A DNA stretch of 8,955 bases from assembly GCA_900548585.1 (NCBI GenBank), contig URLI01000057.1, positions 1 through 8,955 on the forward strand, read 5' to 3'. A model generated the notes under the pieces. The model was not told the origin of the DNA. It did no database searches and saw only the letters and a program-made list of their open reading frames with translations. Position numbers and translations under genes: made by a program. The stretch is from an uncultured Prevotella sp. GTDB taxonomy: Bacteria > Bacteroidota > Bacteroidia > Bacteroidales > Bacteroidaceae. The stretch's first letter is position 1. Every line of letters starts with the position of its first letter. Below are positions 1 to 5,716 of the stretch, piece by piece.

Positions 1-28
1 AGTCAAGTTAGTGCTGAGACAGAATTTG

Positions 29-541
29 TCATGAACAATATTGCTGAATAGTTACTGCGTCCTGATACCCTTGCCCGACCGAAAGCCAGTTCCGCAGCGT
101 GGCGGTCGCCTCATACCCCAGCGACATGAACAGGCGCAATGACTTTTCATTCATCGAAGACACGACGGCATACAACTGGAAAATATCCAGCACCTCGGCG
201 GCATACCAGTGCAGTTCCCCGAGAGCCGCCTTTGCAATTCCCCTGCCGCGCAATGCGGCTTTCAGAACGATGCCCACCTCGGCCCTGCTGTGTCGCGGGT
301 CAAAGTTGAACAGGTCGGCCAGTCCAGCGACACTCTCGTCTGCCGTCGCGATTACAAACCGCATCTGGCGGTCGGCATATATGTCGTTGGTGGTGTTTGC
401 GATGAATGACCGCAGCGAATAGCGCGAATAAGGCACATTCGCAGAGCCAACGTCCCACAGGCTGCGGTCGTTCTCTATACTGTATAGCTCGTCCAGGTCT
501 TCCGGCTCGAGTGCCCGCAGGATAACCTTCCCCTGTGTCAT
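29..541 (-). CDS. GNAT family N-acetyltransferase (RimJ/RimL-like)
   Basis: 170 aa. It probably transfers an acetyl group from acetyl-CoA to an amine on a protein or small molecule; the substrate cannot be read from sequence. The N-terminus (VILRALEPEDLDELYSIEND) is the usual first strand and helix of the RimJ/RimL type. The acetyl-CoA pyrophosphate loop is RGRGIAKAAL at residues 98-107, preceded by the expected strand AEVGIVL (87-93). NEKSLRLFMSLGY (131-143) is the typical C-terminal motif in which Asn-Glu-x-Ser precedes the last helix. The length is normal and no signal peptide is present, so it should be cytoplasmic. The ATG overlaps the TGA of the upstream glycosyltransferase (ATGA, 538-541), implying coupled translation as the last gene of the recR operon. 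Its position suggests acetylation of a sugar intermediate or a ribosomal protein, but this is inference. The family call is firm; the substrate is unknown. Confidence 0.88.
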   Translation of the reverse strand: MTQGKVILRALEPEDLDELYSIENDRSLWDVGSANVPYSRYSLRSFIANTTNDIYADRQMRFVIATADESVAGLADLFNFDPRHSRAEVGIVLKAALRGRGIAKAALGELHWYAAEVLDIFQLYAVVSSMNEKSLRLFMSLGYEATATLRNWLSVGQGYQDAVTIQQYCS

Positions 542-1731
542 GCCAGTACTTCCTTGAAAGTGATGATCCTGTTTCTCCTCATGTCGAAAGTGCCAATAAT
601 AAGGTTTTTCGAGGGATTGCTGCCGAACGCCCTGAGTATATCCTCGTATGCATAGGCATCTATGTCATAAACAACGTATGTCGGGGTGTCGATTTCCATG
701 ATTTCCTTTATCGCGTTGTGTCCCTCTGGCACGCTGCCGCTGTCTGCGGTGTAGAATTTCGCCGTCAGCCCGAGTTTCCTCGCCATGCGCCTGCATCTCT
801 TCATGGCGCAGTCCCTGCCAATAAACACGTAACCGGGATAACGCTCGCGCCTGCGATAGAATCCCAGTGCTTTCCGCAGCCTGCCCCATGCCAGCGCCAT
901 TGCAGCCATTGAGGCCTTGAACACGATCGCCGTCCTGATGGGTATACTGAGCAGCACCGTCATGTTGCCATAGTGCTTGCGGAAGAATATGAACATGGCC
1001 TCGTAGAACACATGGACATATCTGAAACTGCTCTTCTGTGTGCTTTCCCCCTTGTAATGCAGTATGTCGGCAGGATAGTACCAGTTTCTGAACCCTTCCT
1101 TCAGCAGCCTGTGGCTGAGGTCTATGTCCTCGCCATACATGAAAAAGTCCTCGTCGAGCAGGCCTGCCTTGTCGAGAGCCGTCCGCCGTAGCATACAGAA
1201 CGCCCCGCTCACGACCTCTATCTCCACCGGCCTGTCCCACGGCAGATAGCTCATGTAGTACTTCCCGTACCTGCGGCTCTCGGGAAAGCGTTTGCACAGG
1301 CCCGCCATCTTGTAGAATGCGGTCATTGGCGTTGGCAGTCCCCGGCGGCTTTCCATCGCCACGTTCCCTTTGCTGTCGAGCATACGCACGCCGAGCGCGC
1401 CGGCATCCCGGTGCCCGTCCATGAAGGCGAGGCACTCCCCTATCACATTCTCTCCGACGAAAGTGTCAGGGTTGAGCAGCAACACATATTCGCTCTCCGT
1501 CTGCCTTATGGCGATGTTGTTCGCCCGCGCGAAACCGAGGTTGTGGTTGCTTGCCACGAGGTTGACCTCCGGGAAGGTGCGCGGAATGACGTCTACGGTG
1601 TCATCTTTCGAGTGATTGTCAACGACATACACCTCGGCGTCTATGTCCTTCAGCGCGCGCCGCAGGCTGCCGAGGCATTGCTCAAGGTAATGCCTGACGT
1701 TATAACTTACTATTACAACCGTTAGTTTCAT
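538..1731 (-). CDS. Family 2 glycosyltransferase (rhamnosyltransferase-like) with extra C-terminal domain
   Basis: 397 aa. A GT-A fold enzyme that should move a sugar from a nucleotide donor to a lipid-linked or surface glycan. Residues 1-290 carry the family hallmarks: TVVIVSYN (4-11), VVDNHSKDDT (36-45), SNHNLGFARANN (61-72), the metal-binding DXD equivalent LNPDT (86-90), and the catalytic-base region FFMYGEDIDLSHR (196-208). Residues 242-284 are hydrophobic and basic and could lie on the inner membrane surface. Residues 300-397 go beyond the usual catalytic domain and alternate strand and helix (YVFIG, TYVVYDIDAY, NLIIGTF), suggesting a small Rossmann-like fold without an obvious GxGxxG. 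The ATG overlaps the upstream TAA by one base (TAATG at 1731), and its TGA overlaps the next ATG. Donor and acceptor are unknown; the nearest characterised subgroup is dTDP-rhamnosyltransferases, but that name is not secure. Confidence 0.9.
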   Translation of the reverse strand: MKLTVVIVSYNVRHYLEQCLGSLRRALKDIDAEVYVVDNHSKDDTVDVIPRTFPEVNLVASNHNLGFARANNIAIRQTESEYVLLLNPDTFVGENVIGECLAFMDGHRDAGALGVRMLDSKGNVAMESRRGLPTPMTAFYKMAGLCKRFPESRRYGKYYMSYLPWDRPVEIEVVSGAFCMLRRTALDKAGLLDEDFFMYGEDIDLSHRLLKEGFRNWYYPADILHYKGESTQKSSFRYVHVFYEAMFIFFRKHYGNMTVLLSIPIRTAIVFKASMAAMALAWGRLRKALGFYRRRERYPGYVFIGRDCAMKRCRRMARKLGLTAKFYTADSGSVPEGHNAIKEIMEIDTPTYVVYDIDAYAYEDILRAFGSNPSKNLIIGTFDMRRNRIITFKEVLA

Positions 1732-2132
1732 TATTCTATTGATGTCTCCCTGTTCACACGTGACCCGGAAGGATATATGAACACCATTGATATTAGCAAT
1801 ATTATAGCCATGTAGCCGAATGCCACGTTCATGTATATATAATACAATAAGGTATTGGCCACGAGCGGTGCGGCCAGCATGAACAGCCGCGCGAGCGCCC
1901 AGCGGAGGTAGTGTCCCGCCTTTATTTCACCGCGCACCCTTCTGAAACGGAACAGGCGTATGGCGAGCGGGACTGCGCACACGGTGGCCAACTCAAGCAG
2001 CGAGACCACGATGAACTGCGTCTCAACATCGCCGGCGCCGCATCCGGGCTCCAAGATGCCGGCCTCGAATGTTATGACCATCAGCACCGACACGGCGATT
2101 GACATCCAATATATTGTCTTTATCATATTCAT
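1731..2132 (-). CDS. Small four-helix integral membrane protein, unknown function
   Basis: 133 aa; I do not recognise a family. Hydrophobic segments lie at about residues 6-24, 38-61, 76-98 and 101-120, consistent with four inner-membrane helices. A basic loop (RLFRFRRVRGEIKAGHYLR, 59-77) joins helices 2 and 3 and should face the cytoplasm by the positive-inside rule. The loop between helices 1 and 2 contains PGCGAGD (29-35). There is no cleavable signal peptide. ATG 2132 gives MNMIK; a second ATG two codons later (2126) is possible. The gene begins 4 bp after the recR stop and its TAA shares a base with the ATG of the glycosyltransferase, so it is co-translated between them. By position it may help anchor or assist the glycosyltransferase, but nothing in the sequence proves this. 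The coding call is firm because both boundaries are packed in an operon and the helices are clear. Confidence 0.8.
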   Translation of the reverse strand: MNMIKTIYWMSIAVSVLMVITFEAGILEPGCGAGDVETQFIVVSLLELATVCAVPLAIRLFRFRRVRGEIKAGHYLRWALARLFMLAAPLVANTLLYYIYMNVAFGYMAIILLISMVFIYPSGSRVNRETSIE

Positions 2133-2136
2133 TCCA

Positions 2137-2748
2137 TCAGCCCTCGTAAGGCACCCTGTTGACTATGCTGCGCCCAAGAGTCACCTCGTCGGTGTACTCG
2201 AGCTCGTTGCCCACGCTTATACCGCGTGCTATTACGGTCTGCCTGACATCATAGCCTGCAAGTTTGCGGAATATATAGAATGCCGTCGTGTCTCCCTCCA
2301 TAGTGCTGCTAAGAGCCATTATGACCTCGGAGACAGCACCCTCCGCGACCCTTCTCACAAGGGAGTCGACCTCAATGTCGCCAGGGCCGATGCCGTCGAT
2401 GGGGGAAATTATACCCCCGAGGACATGATACAGCCCACCGTACTGCTGGGTGTTCTCTATCGCCATCACGTCCTGTATGTTCTCGACGACGCATATCGTC
2501 GAGGCATCGCGGTGCTTGTCGGAGCATATCGGACACACGTCGGTGTCGCTGATGTTGTGACACACCTTGCAGTGACGCACCTCGTGCTTCAGGCGGCATA
2601 GCGCGTCGGCAAGGCCGTCAACCGCCGCGTCATCCTGCCTCAGCAGGTGCAGCACGAGCCTCAACGCCGTCTTGCGGCCTATGCCAGGCAGTTTCGCCAT
2701 CTCCCCGACCGCCTTTTCGAGCAGCAAGGATGGATATTGCTGGGTCAT
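2137..2748 (-). CDS. recR: Recombination mediator protein RecR
   Basis: 203 aa, normal RecR length. RecR acts with RecF and RecO to load RecA on SSB-coated single-stranded DNA in gap repair. Domains in order: a helix-hairpin-helix (KLPGIGRKTALRLVLHLLR, 19-37); a four-cysteine zinc finger with C60, C63, C72 and C75 (CKVC then CPIC); a Toprim domain from ICVVEN at 85-90 through HVLGGIISPIDGIGPGDI (108-125); and the Walker-like C-terminal motif in which ARGISVGNELEYTDEVTLGR (174-193) closely matches the conserved ARGxPxGxELEYxDxxTLxxA of the family, with Ser at the usual Pro position. All key residues are present. It is the first gene of a four-gene minus-strand operon and has its own strong Bacteroidetes promoter 20 bp upstream. 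The predicted leader is short, about 14 nt. Confidence 0.98.
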   Translation of the reverse strand: MTQQYPSLLLEKAVGEMAKLPGIGRKTALRLVLHLLRQDDAAVDGLADALCRLKHEVRHCKVCHNISDTDVCPICSDKHRDASTICVVENIQDVMAIENTQQYGGLYHVLGGIISPIDGIGPGDIEVDSLVRRVAEGAVSEVIMALSSTMEGDTTAFYIFRKLAGYDVRQTVIARGISVGNELEYTDEVTLGRSIVNRVPYEG

Positions 2749-2767
2749 CGTTTCGTTTTTTCAGGTG

Positions 2768-2798
2768 CAAAGTTAGTTTAAAATAAGCGGAACACAAA
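2768..2798 (-). promoter_or_regulatory. Bacteroidetes-type promoter of the recR operon
   Basis: Read on the minus strand, TTTG (2798-2795), exactly 19 bp, then TAACTTTG (2775-2768). This fits the TTTG / TAnnTTTG consensus recognised by the Bacteroidetes primary sigma factor. The predicted start of transcription is near 2762, leaving a leader of about 14 nt before the recR ATG. The -7 box continues as TAACTTTGCA, identical over 10 bp to both boxes upstream of rho. Confidence 0.8.
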
Positions 2799-2817
2799 GA
2801 GATTGCAATATTTTTAG

Positions 2818-2825
2818 TACCTTTG
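2818..2825 (+). promoter_or_regulatory. Promoter -7 box of engB (TACCTTTG)
   Basis: TACCTTTG matches TAnnTTTG. No good -33 TTTG is found 17-23 bp upstream; TTG at 2803-2805 is too close. Transcription would start at about 2829-2832, only 6-9 nt before the ATG at 2838, so the mRNA would be nearly leaderless. The box lies outside the recR -33 element, and the two divergent promoters share the 89-bp gap 2749-2837. Confidence 0.6.
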
Positions 2826-2837
2826 CGGCAAAAAGGA

Positions 2838-3452
2838 ATGAAAATAACAAAATCGGAATTCAGCATAAGCAGTGCCACGGTGAGCCAGTGCCCCAAGGAC
2901 AAAAAGCCTGAATATGCCTTCATCGGCCGCAGCAACGTGGGCAAATCGAGCCTCATAAACATGCTGTGCAACCACAAGGGGCTGGCCAAGACATCGGCCA
3001 CGCCGGGCAAGACACTGCTCATAAACCATTTCATAATCAACAACGAGTGGTATATCGTCGACCTGCCGGGCTACGGCTATGCCAAGAGATCCAAGACACA
3101 GCGCGACAAACTGCAACAGATGATCTCGTCATACATCCTGCAAAGAGAACAACTCACAAACGTGTTCGTGCTAATCGACATAAGGCACGACCCGCAGCAG
3201 ATTGACCGCGAGTTCGTCGACTGGCTCGGGAAAAGCCAGGTGCCCTTCGCCATCGTGTTCACAAAAGGCGACAAGATGGCGCCAACAAAGATTAAGCAGC
3301 AGGCAGAGGCATACATGGCCAAGCTCGAGGACACATGGGAGATACTGCCACCATATTTCATTTCAAGCGCGCAAAAGGGATACGGACGCGATGAAATCCT
3401 CGACTACATAGAGAGCATAAACAACAGGCTGAAGGAGAATAACGAAGAATAA
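2838..3452 (+). CDS. engB: Ribosome biogenesis GTP-binding protein EngB (YsxC/YihA)
   Basis: 204 aa from ATG 2838. A TrmE-Era-EngA-like GTPase needed for late assembly of the large ribosomal subunit. GTPase motifs are all present: G1 GRSNVGKS (30-37), G2 region TPGKT (55-59), G3 DLPGYG (75-80), G4 TKGD (142-145) and G5 SSA (176-178). Length matches the family. An in-frame TTG at 2823 would add five residues, but that codon is part of the TACCTTTG promoter box and would not be in the transcript, so ATG 2838 is chosen; AAAAAGGA just before it could assist ribosome binding. The gene is divergent from recR and is followed after 14 bp by an ABC-F gene, probably in one transcript. Identification is secure. 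Confidence 0.97.
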   Translation: MKITKSEFSISSATVSQCPKDKKPEYAFIGRSNVGKSSLINMLCNHKGLAKTSATPGKTLLINHFIINNEWYIVDLPGYGYAKRSKTQRDKLQQMISSYILQREQLTNVFVLIDIRHDPQQIDREFVDWLGKSQVPFAIVFTKGDKMAPTKIKQQAEAYMAKLEDTWEILPPYFISSAQKGYGRDEILDYIESINNRLKENNEE

Positions 3453-3466
3453 ACATACAGAGTAAA

Positions 3467-5281
3467 TTGGCTGCGACACCTTATCTTGACATACAGAACC
3501 TTTCAAAGTCTTTCGGCGAGCTGGTGCTTTTCGAAAACATAAACATGAGCATCGCCGAGGGACAGCGCGTGGGGCTGATTGCAAAGAACGGCACCGGGAA
3601 AAGCACCCTGCTCTCAATAATAAACGGCAACGAGGGATATGACGGGGGAGAAATCATTTTCCGCAGAGACCTGCGCGTGGGCTATCTCGAGCAGTCACCC
3701 CACTACGACCCTGACGAGAGCGTGCTCGACGCATGCTTCAACCACAAGGGGGAGAAAGAAAAGGTGCTGAAGGCAAAGCAAATACTCACGCAACTGAAGA
3801 TAATGAGGCTCGACCAGCCGATGCGCGAACTGAGCGGAGGGCAGCAGAAACGCGTGGCGCTTGCCAACGTGCTGCTGACCGAGCCGGAACTGCTGATACT
3901 CGACGAGCCGACAAACCACCTCGACCTCGAGATGATAGAATGGCTCGAGGGATTCCTTAACAGGGGCAACAAAACGATGCTTATGGTGACACACGACAGG
4001 TTCTTCCTGGACCGCGTGTGCAACATCATAATGGAACTCGACGACAGGACAATATACACATACCACGGGAACTACAGTTACTACCTCGAGAAACGGCAGC
4101 AGCGCATTGACAACAAGAGGGCGGAGATCGCAAGGGCAAACAACCTGTACCGCCGCGAACTGGAATGGATGCGGCGGCAGCCACAGGCACGCGGACACAA
4201 GGCACGCTACCGCGAGGAGGCCTTCGCCGACCTGGAGAAAATCGCGAAACAGCGCATGGAGGACAGGCAGATGAGGCTGCGGCGGTCCAACGTGTACATA
4301 GGGAGCAAGATTTTCGAATGCCAGTATGTGTCGAAGACGTTCGATACCGGCACATCACCAAAGATAACGATACTCAAGGATTTCTACTACAACTTCGCGC
4401 GCTTCGAGAAAATGGGCATAGTTGGCAACAACGGCACGGGCAAAAGCACGTTCGTAAAAATGCTTTTAGGCACGGAGGAGGCAGACAGCGGGCGTTTCGA
4501 CATCGGGGACACCGTGCGCTTCGGCTACTTCTCGCAGGAAGGACTGCAGTTCAACGAACAGCAAAAGGTGATAGACATAGTGACAGACATCGCCGACTAT
4601 GTCGACCTCGGAAGTGGCAGACACCTCACCGCATCGCAGTTCCTGCAGCATTTCCTGTTCTCGCCCGAGCAGCAGCACAACTATGTATACAAACTATCCG
4701 GGGGAGAGAAACGCAAACTGTACCTTTGCACGGTGCTAATGCGCAACCCGAACTTCCTCGTACTCGACGAACCGACAAACGACCTCGACATACAGACACT
4801 TCAGATCCTCGAGGAATACCTGCAGGACTTCCCCGGCTGCGTGATTGTTGTCAGCCACGACAGGTATTTCATGGACAAGGTCGTTGACCACCTGCTCGTG
4901 TTCAAAGGCAACGGGGTGGTCAAGGACTTCCCTGGGAACTACACGCAATACCGGGAATGGTCGGCCATGAAGAGCAAGGAGGAAGAGGCAAAGAAAGCGA
5001 TGCAGGGGAAAAGCGGCAGCACACAGAAGCGGAAAAACAGAGCAGGCCAACATGCAGACAGGCCGAGGCGACTGTCATACATGGAGCAGAGGGAAATGCA
5101 GCGGCTGGAAAAGGAAATCGAGGCTCTCGAGGCCGAACAGAAGAGACTGGAAGGCGAACTGTGCAGCGGCACACTTGGCGTTGAGGAACTCACGGAAAAG
5201 AGCATACGGCTGCCAAAACTGAAGGAGGAACTCGACGAGAAAAGCATGAGATGGCTTGAACTTTCCGAGATCGGGTCATAA
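3467..5281 (+). CDS. uup: ABC-F family ATPase, Uup-like
   Basis: 604 aa, soluble, with two ATPase domains and no membrane segments, so a ribosome-associated ABC-F protein rather than a transporter. Domain 1: Walker A AKNGTGKST (39-47), signature LSGGQQ (122-127), Walker B LLILDEP (142-148), H-loop VTHDR (174-178). Domain 2: GNNGTGKST (320-328), LSGGEK (410-415), FLVLDEP (430-436), VSHDR (462-466). The linker contains ELEWMRRQPQARGHKAR (231-247), the Uup-type counterpart of the P-site interaction motif region. RRLSYMEQREMQRLEKEIEA (534-553) opens a C-terminal coiled coil like that of Uup. Start is TTG 3467: the frame is closed by a stop at 3440 with no ATG between, and the first ABC strand begins at residue 6. 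Uup in E. coli affects transposon excision and ribosome function; the role here is inferred. A resistance-type ABC-F is less likely given the Uup C-terminus. Confidence 0.93.
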   Translation: MAATPYLDIQNLSKSFGELVLFENINMSIAEGQRVGLIAKNGTGKSTLLSIINGNEGYDGGEIIFRRDLRVGYLEQSPHYDPDESVLDACFNHKGEKEKVLKAKQILTQLKIMRLDQPMRELSGGQQKRVALANVLLTEPELLILDEPTNHLDLEMIEWLEGFLNRGNKTMLMVTHDRFFLDRVCNIIMELDDRTIYTYHGNYSYYLEKRQQRIDNKRAEIARANNLYRRELEWMRRQPQARGHKARYREEAFADLEKIAKQRMEDRQMRLRRSNVYIGSKIFECQYVSKTFDTGTSPKITILKDFYYNFARFEKMGIVGNNGTGKSTFVKMLLGTEEADSGRFDIGDTVRFGYFSQEGLQFNEQQKVIDIVTDIADYVDLGSGRHLTASQFLQHFLFSPEQQHNYVYKLSGGEKRKLYLCTVLMRNPNFLVLDEPTNDLDIQTLQILEEYLQDFPGCVIVVSHDRYFMDKVVDHLLVFKGNGVVKDFPGNYTQYREWSAMKSKEEEAKKAMQGKSGSTQKRKNRAGQHADRPRRLSYMEQREMQRLEKEIEALEAEQKRLEGELCSGTLGVEELTEKSIRLPKLKEELDEKSMRWLELSEIGS

Positions 5282-5340
5282 CCATAGCCACCCGCAACAG
5301 CACAGGCCACGCAGCCATTCGGCATCATAACGGCTTCCAG
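5282..5340 (+). other. C-rich 3' region after the ABC-F gene, possible Rho-dependent termination site
   Basis: No intrinsic terminator (stem plus T-run) follows the ABC-F stop codon. The 60 bases 5281-5340 contain 24 C and 12 G, the C-over-G bias typical of rut sites where Rho loads on RNA. That this is a Rho site is inference from composition only. Confidence 0.3.
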
Positions 5341-5343
5341 TTG

Positions 5344-5360
5344 GCAATGAATGTCATTGC
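5344..5360. repeat. 17-bp perfect dyad upstream of the tandem array
   Basis: GCAATGA (5344-5350), ATG, then TCATTGC (5354-5360): a perfect 7-bp inverted repeat with a 3-bp centre. It lies 17 bp before the tandem array and shares the CAAT...ATTG outer bases with unit A, but its centre (5352) is not in the 22-bp phase. It could be a protein site or a small hairpin. Confidence 0.55.
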
Positions 5361-5376
5361 GGTTTGCACTCTCCCG

Positions 5377-5464
5377 CAGACCAATTACGCCGTAATTGCA
5401 GACCAAATTCGGCGTATTTGCTCACCAAATTCGGCGTATTTGCAACGCAAAACCGCCGTAATTG
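5377..5464. repeat. Four tandem 22-bp units, each containing a dyad-symmetric core
   Basis: Units start at 5377, 5399, 5421 and 5443. Each has a core of two 8-bp arms around one base, centred at 5390, 5412, 5434 and 5456, so the centres are exactly 22 bp apart. Unit A has CAATTACG-C-CGTAATTG, a perfect palindrome. Units B and C share CCAAATTCGGCGTATTTG, with one mismatched pair. Unit D (CAAAACCG-C-CGTAATTG) has a decayed left arm. A fifth start, CATACC, follows at 5465 and then diverges. The 22-bp step is about two helical turns, so the sites face the same side of the DNA. It is non-coding and unlike CRISPR because no spacers separate the units. Function is unknown: candidates are an operator array, or a dispersed intergenic repeat. 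Confidence 0.8.
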
Positions 5465-5604
5465 CATACCGTCCAAGTAAAAAACAGATGTATGCCTGTA
5501 ATCAACTGCCGGCCAATCAGACACAAAATAAAGCCGCATGGACATGCAGACTTGTTAAAAATGGTTAAGCGCGCGTTGTATAGGCAAACAAAACAAAAGC
5601 AAAA

Positions 5605-5635
5605 TATGATTTTATAAAAAAAAGACGTAACTTTG
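5605..5635 (+). promoter_or_regulatory. rho distal promoter P1
   Basis: TATG (5605-5608), 19 bp, then TAACTTTG (5628-5635). The -7 box is a perfect consensus; the -33 box has one mismatch to TTTG. Transcripts would start near 5642 and carry about 75 nt of leader that includes the inverted repeat at 5661-5683. Confidence 0.6.
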
Positions 5636-5660
5636 CAGCGTTATTTCAATAAACACTTTA

Positions 5661-5683
5661 ATTGTTTCCGTTCGCGAAACAAT
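5661..5683. repeat. Perfect 8-bp inverted repeat between the two rho promoters
   Basis: ATTGTTTC (5661-5668), a 7-base centre CGTTCGC, and GAAACAAT (5676-5683). It lies 9 bp upstream of the P2 -7 box and covers the place where a -33 box should be, so a bound protein could block or replace -33 recognition. In transcripts from P1 it could also fold into a hairpin. Either role would be a means of controlling rho. Confidence 0.6.
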
Positions 5684-5692
5684 AAAAAACCT

Positions 5693-5700
5693 TAACTTTG
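5693..5700 (+). promoter_or_regulatory. rho proximal promoter P2 -7 box (TAACTTTG)
   Basis: TAACTTTG is a perfect TAnnTTTG match and continues CA, giving the same 10-mer TAACTTTGCA as P1 (5628-5637) and as recR. The -33 position has only TTCG (5671-5674, 18 bp away), so this promoter may depend on an activator. The leader would be about 10 nt before the ATG at 5717. Confidence 0.65.
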
Positions 5701-5716
5701 CATATTTAAATTACAT

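Noticed and set aside
1960..2601. 213-codon plus-strand open frame opposite recR and the small membrane gene
   Set aside because: Antisense to two well-supported genes and spans their junction; no recognisable protein features.
2823..2837. In-frame TTG giving five extra residues on EngB
   Set aside because: The TTG is part of the TACCTTTG promoter box, so it would not be transcribed; ATG 2838 fits the family length.
2814..3116. Minus-strand open frames opposite the start of engB
   Set aside because: No family features; explained by codon use of engB on the other strand.
4165..4887. 240-codon open frame overlapping the ABC-F gene in another plus-strand frame
   Set aside because: Arg-rich composition without domains, fully inside a well-supported gene; a shadow of the GC-rich third codon positions.
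5377..5464. CRISPR array
   Set aside because: The 22-bp units are contiguous with no unique spacers, they diverge from each other, and no cas gene is nearby.
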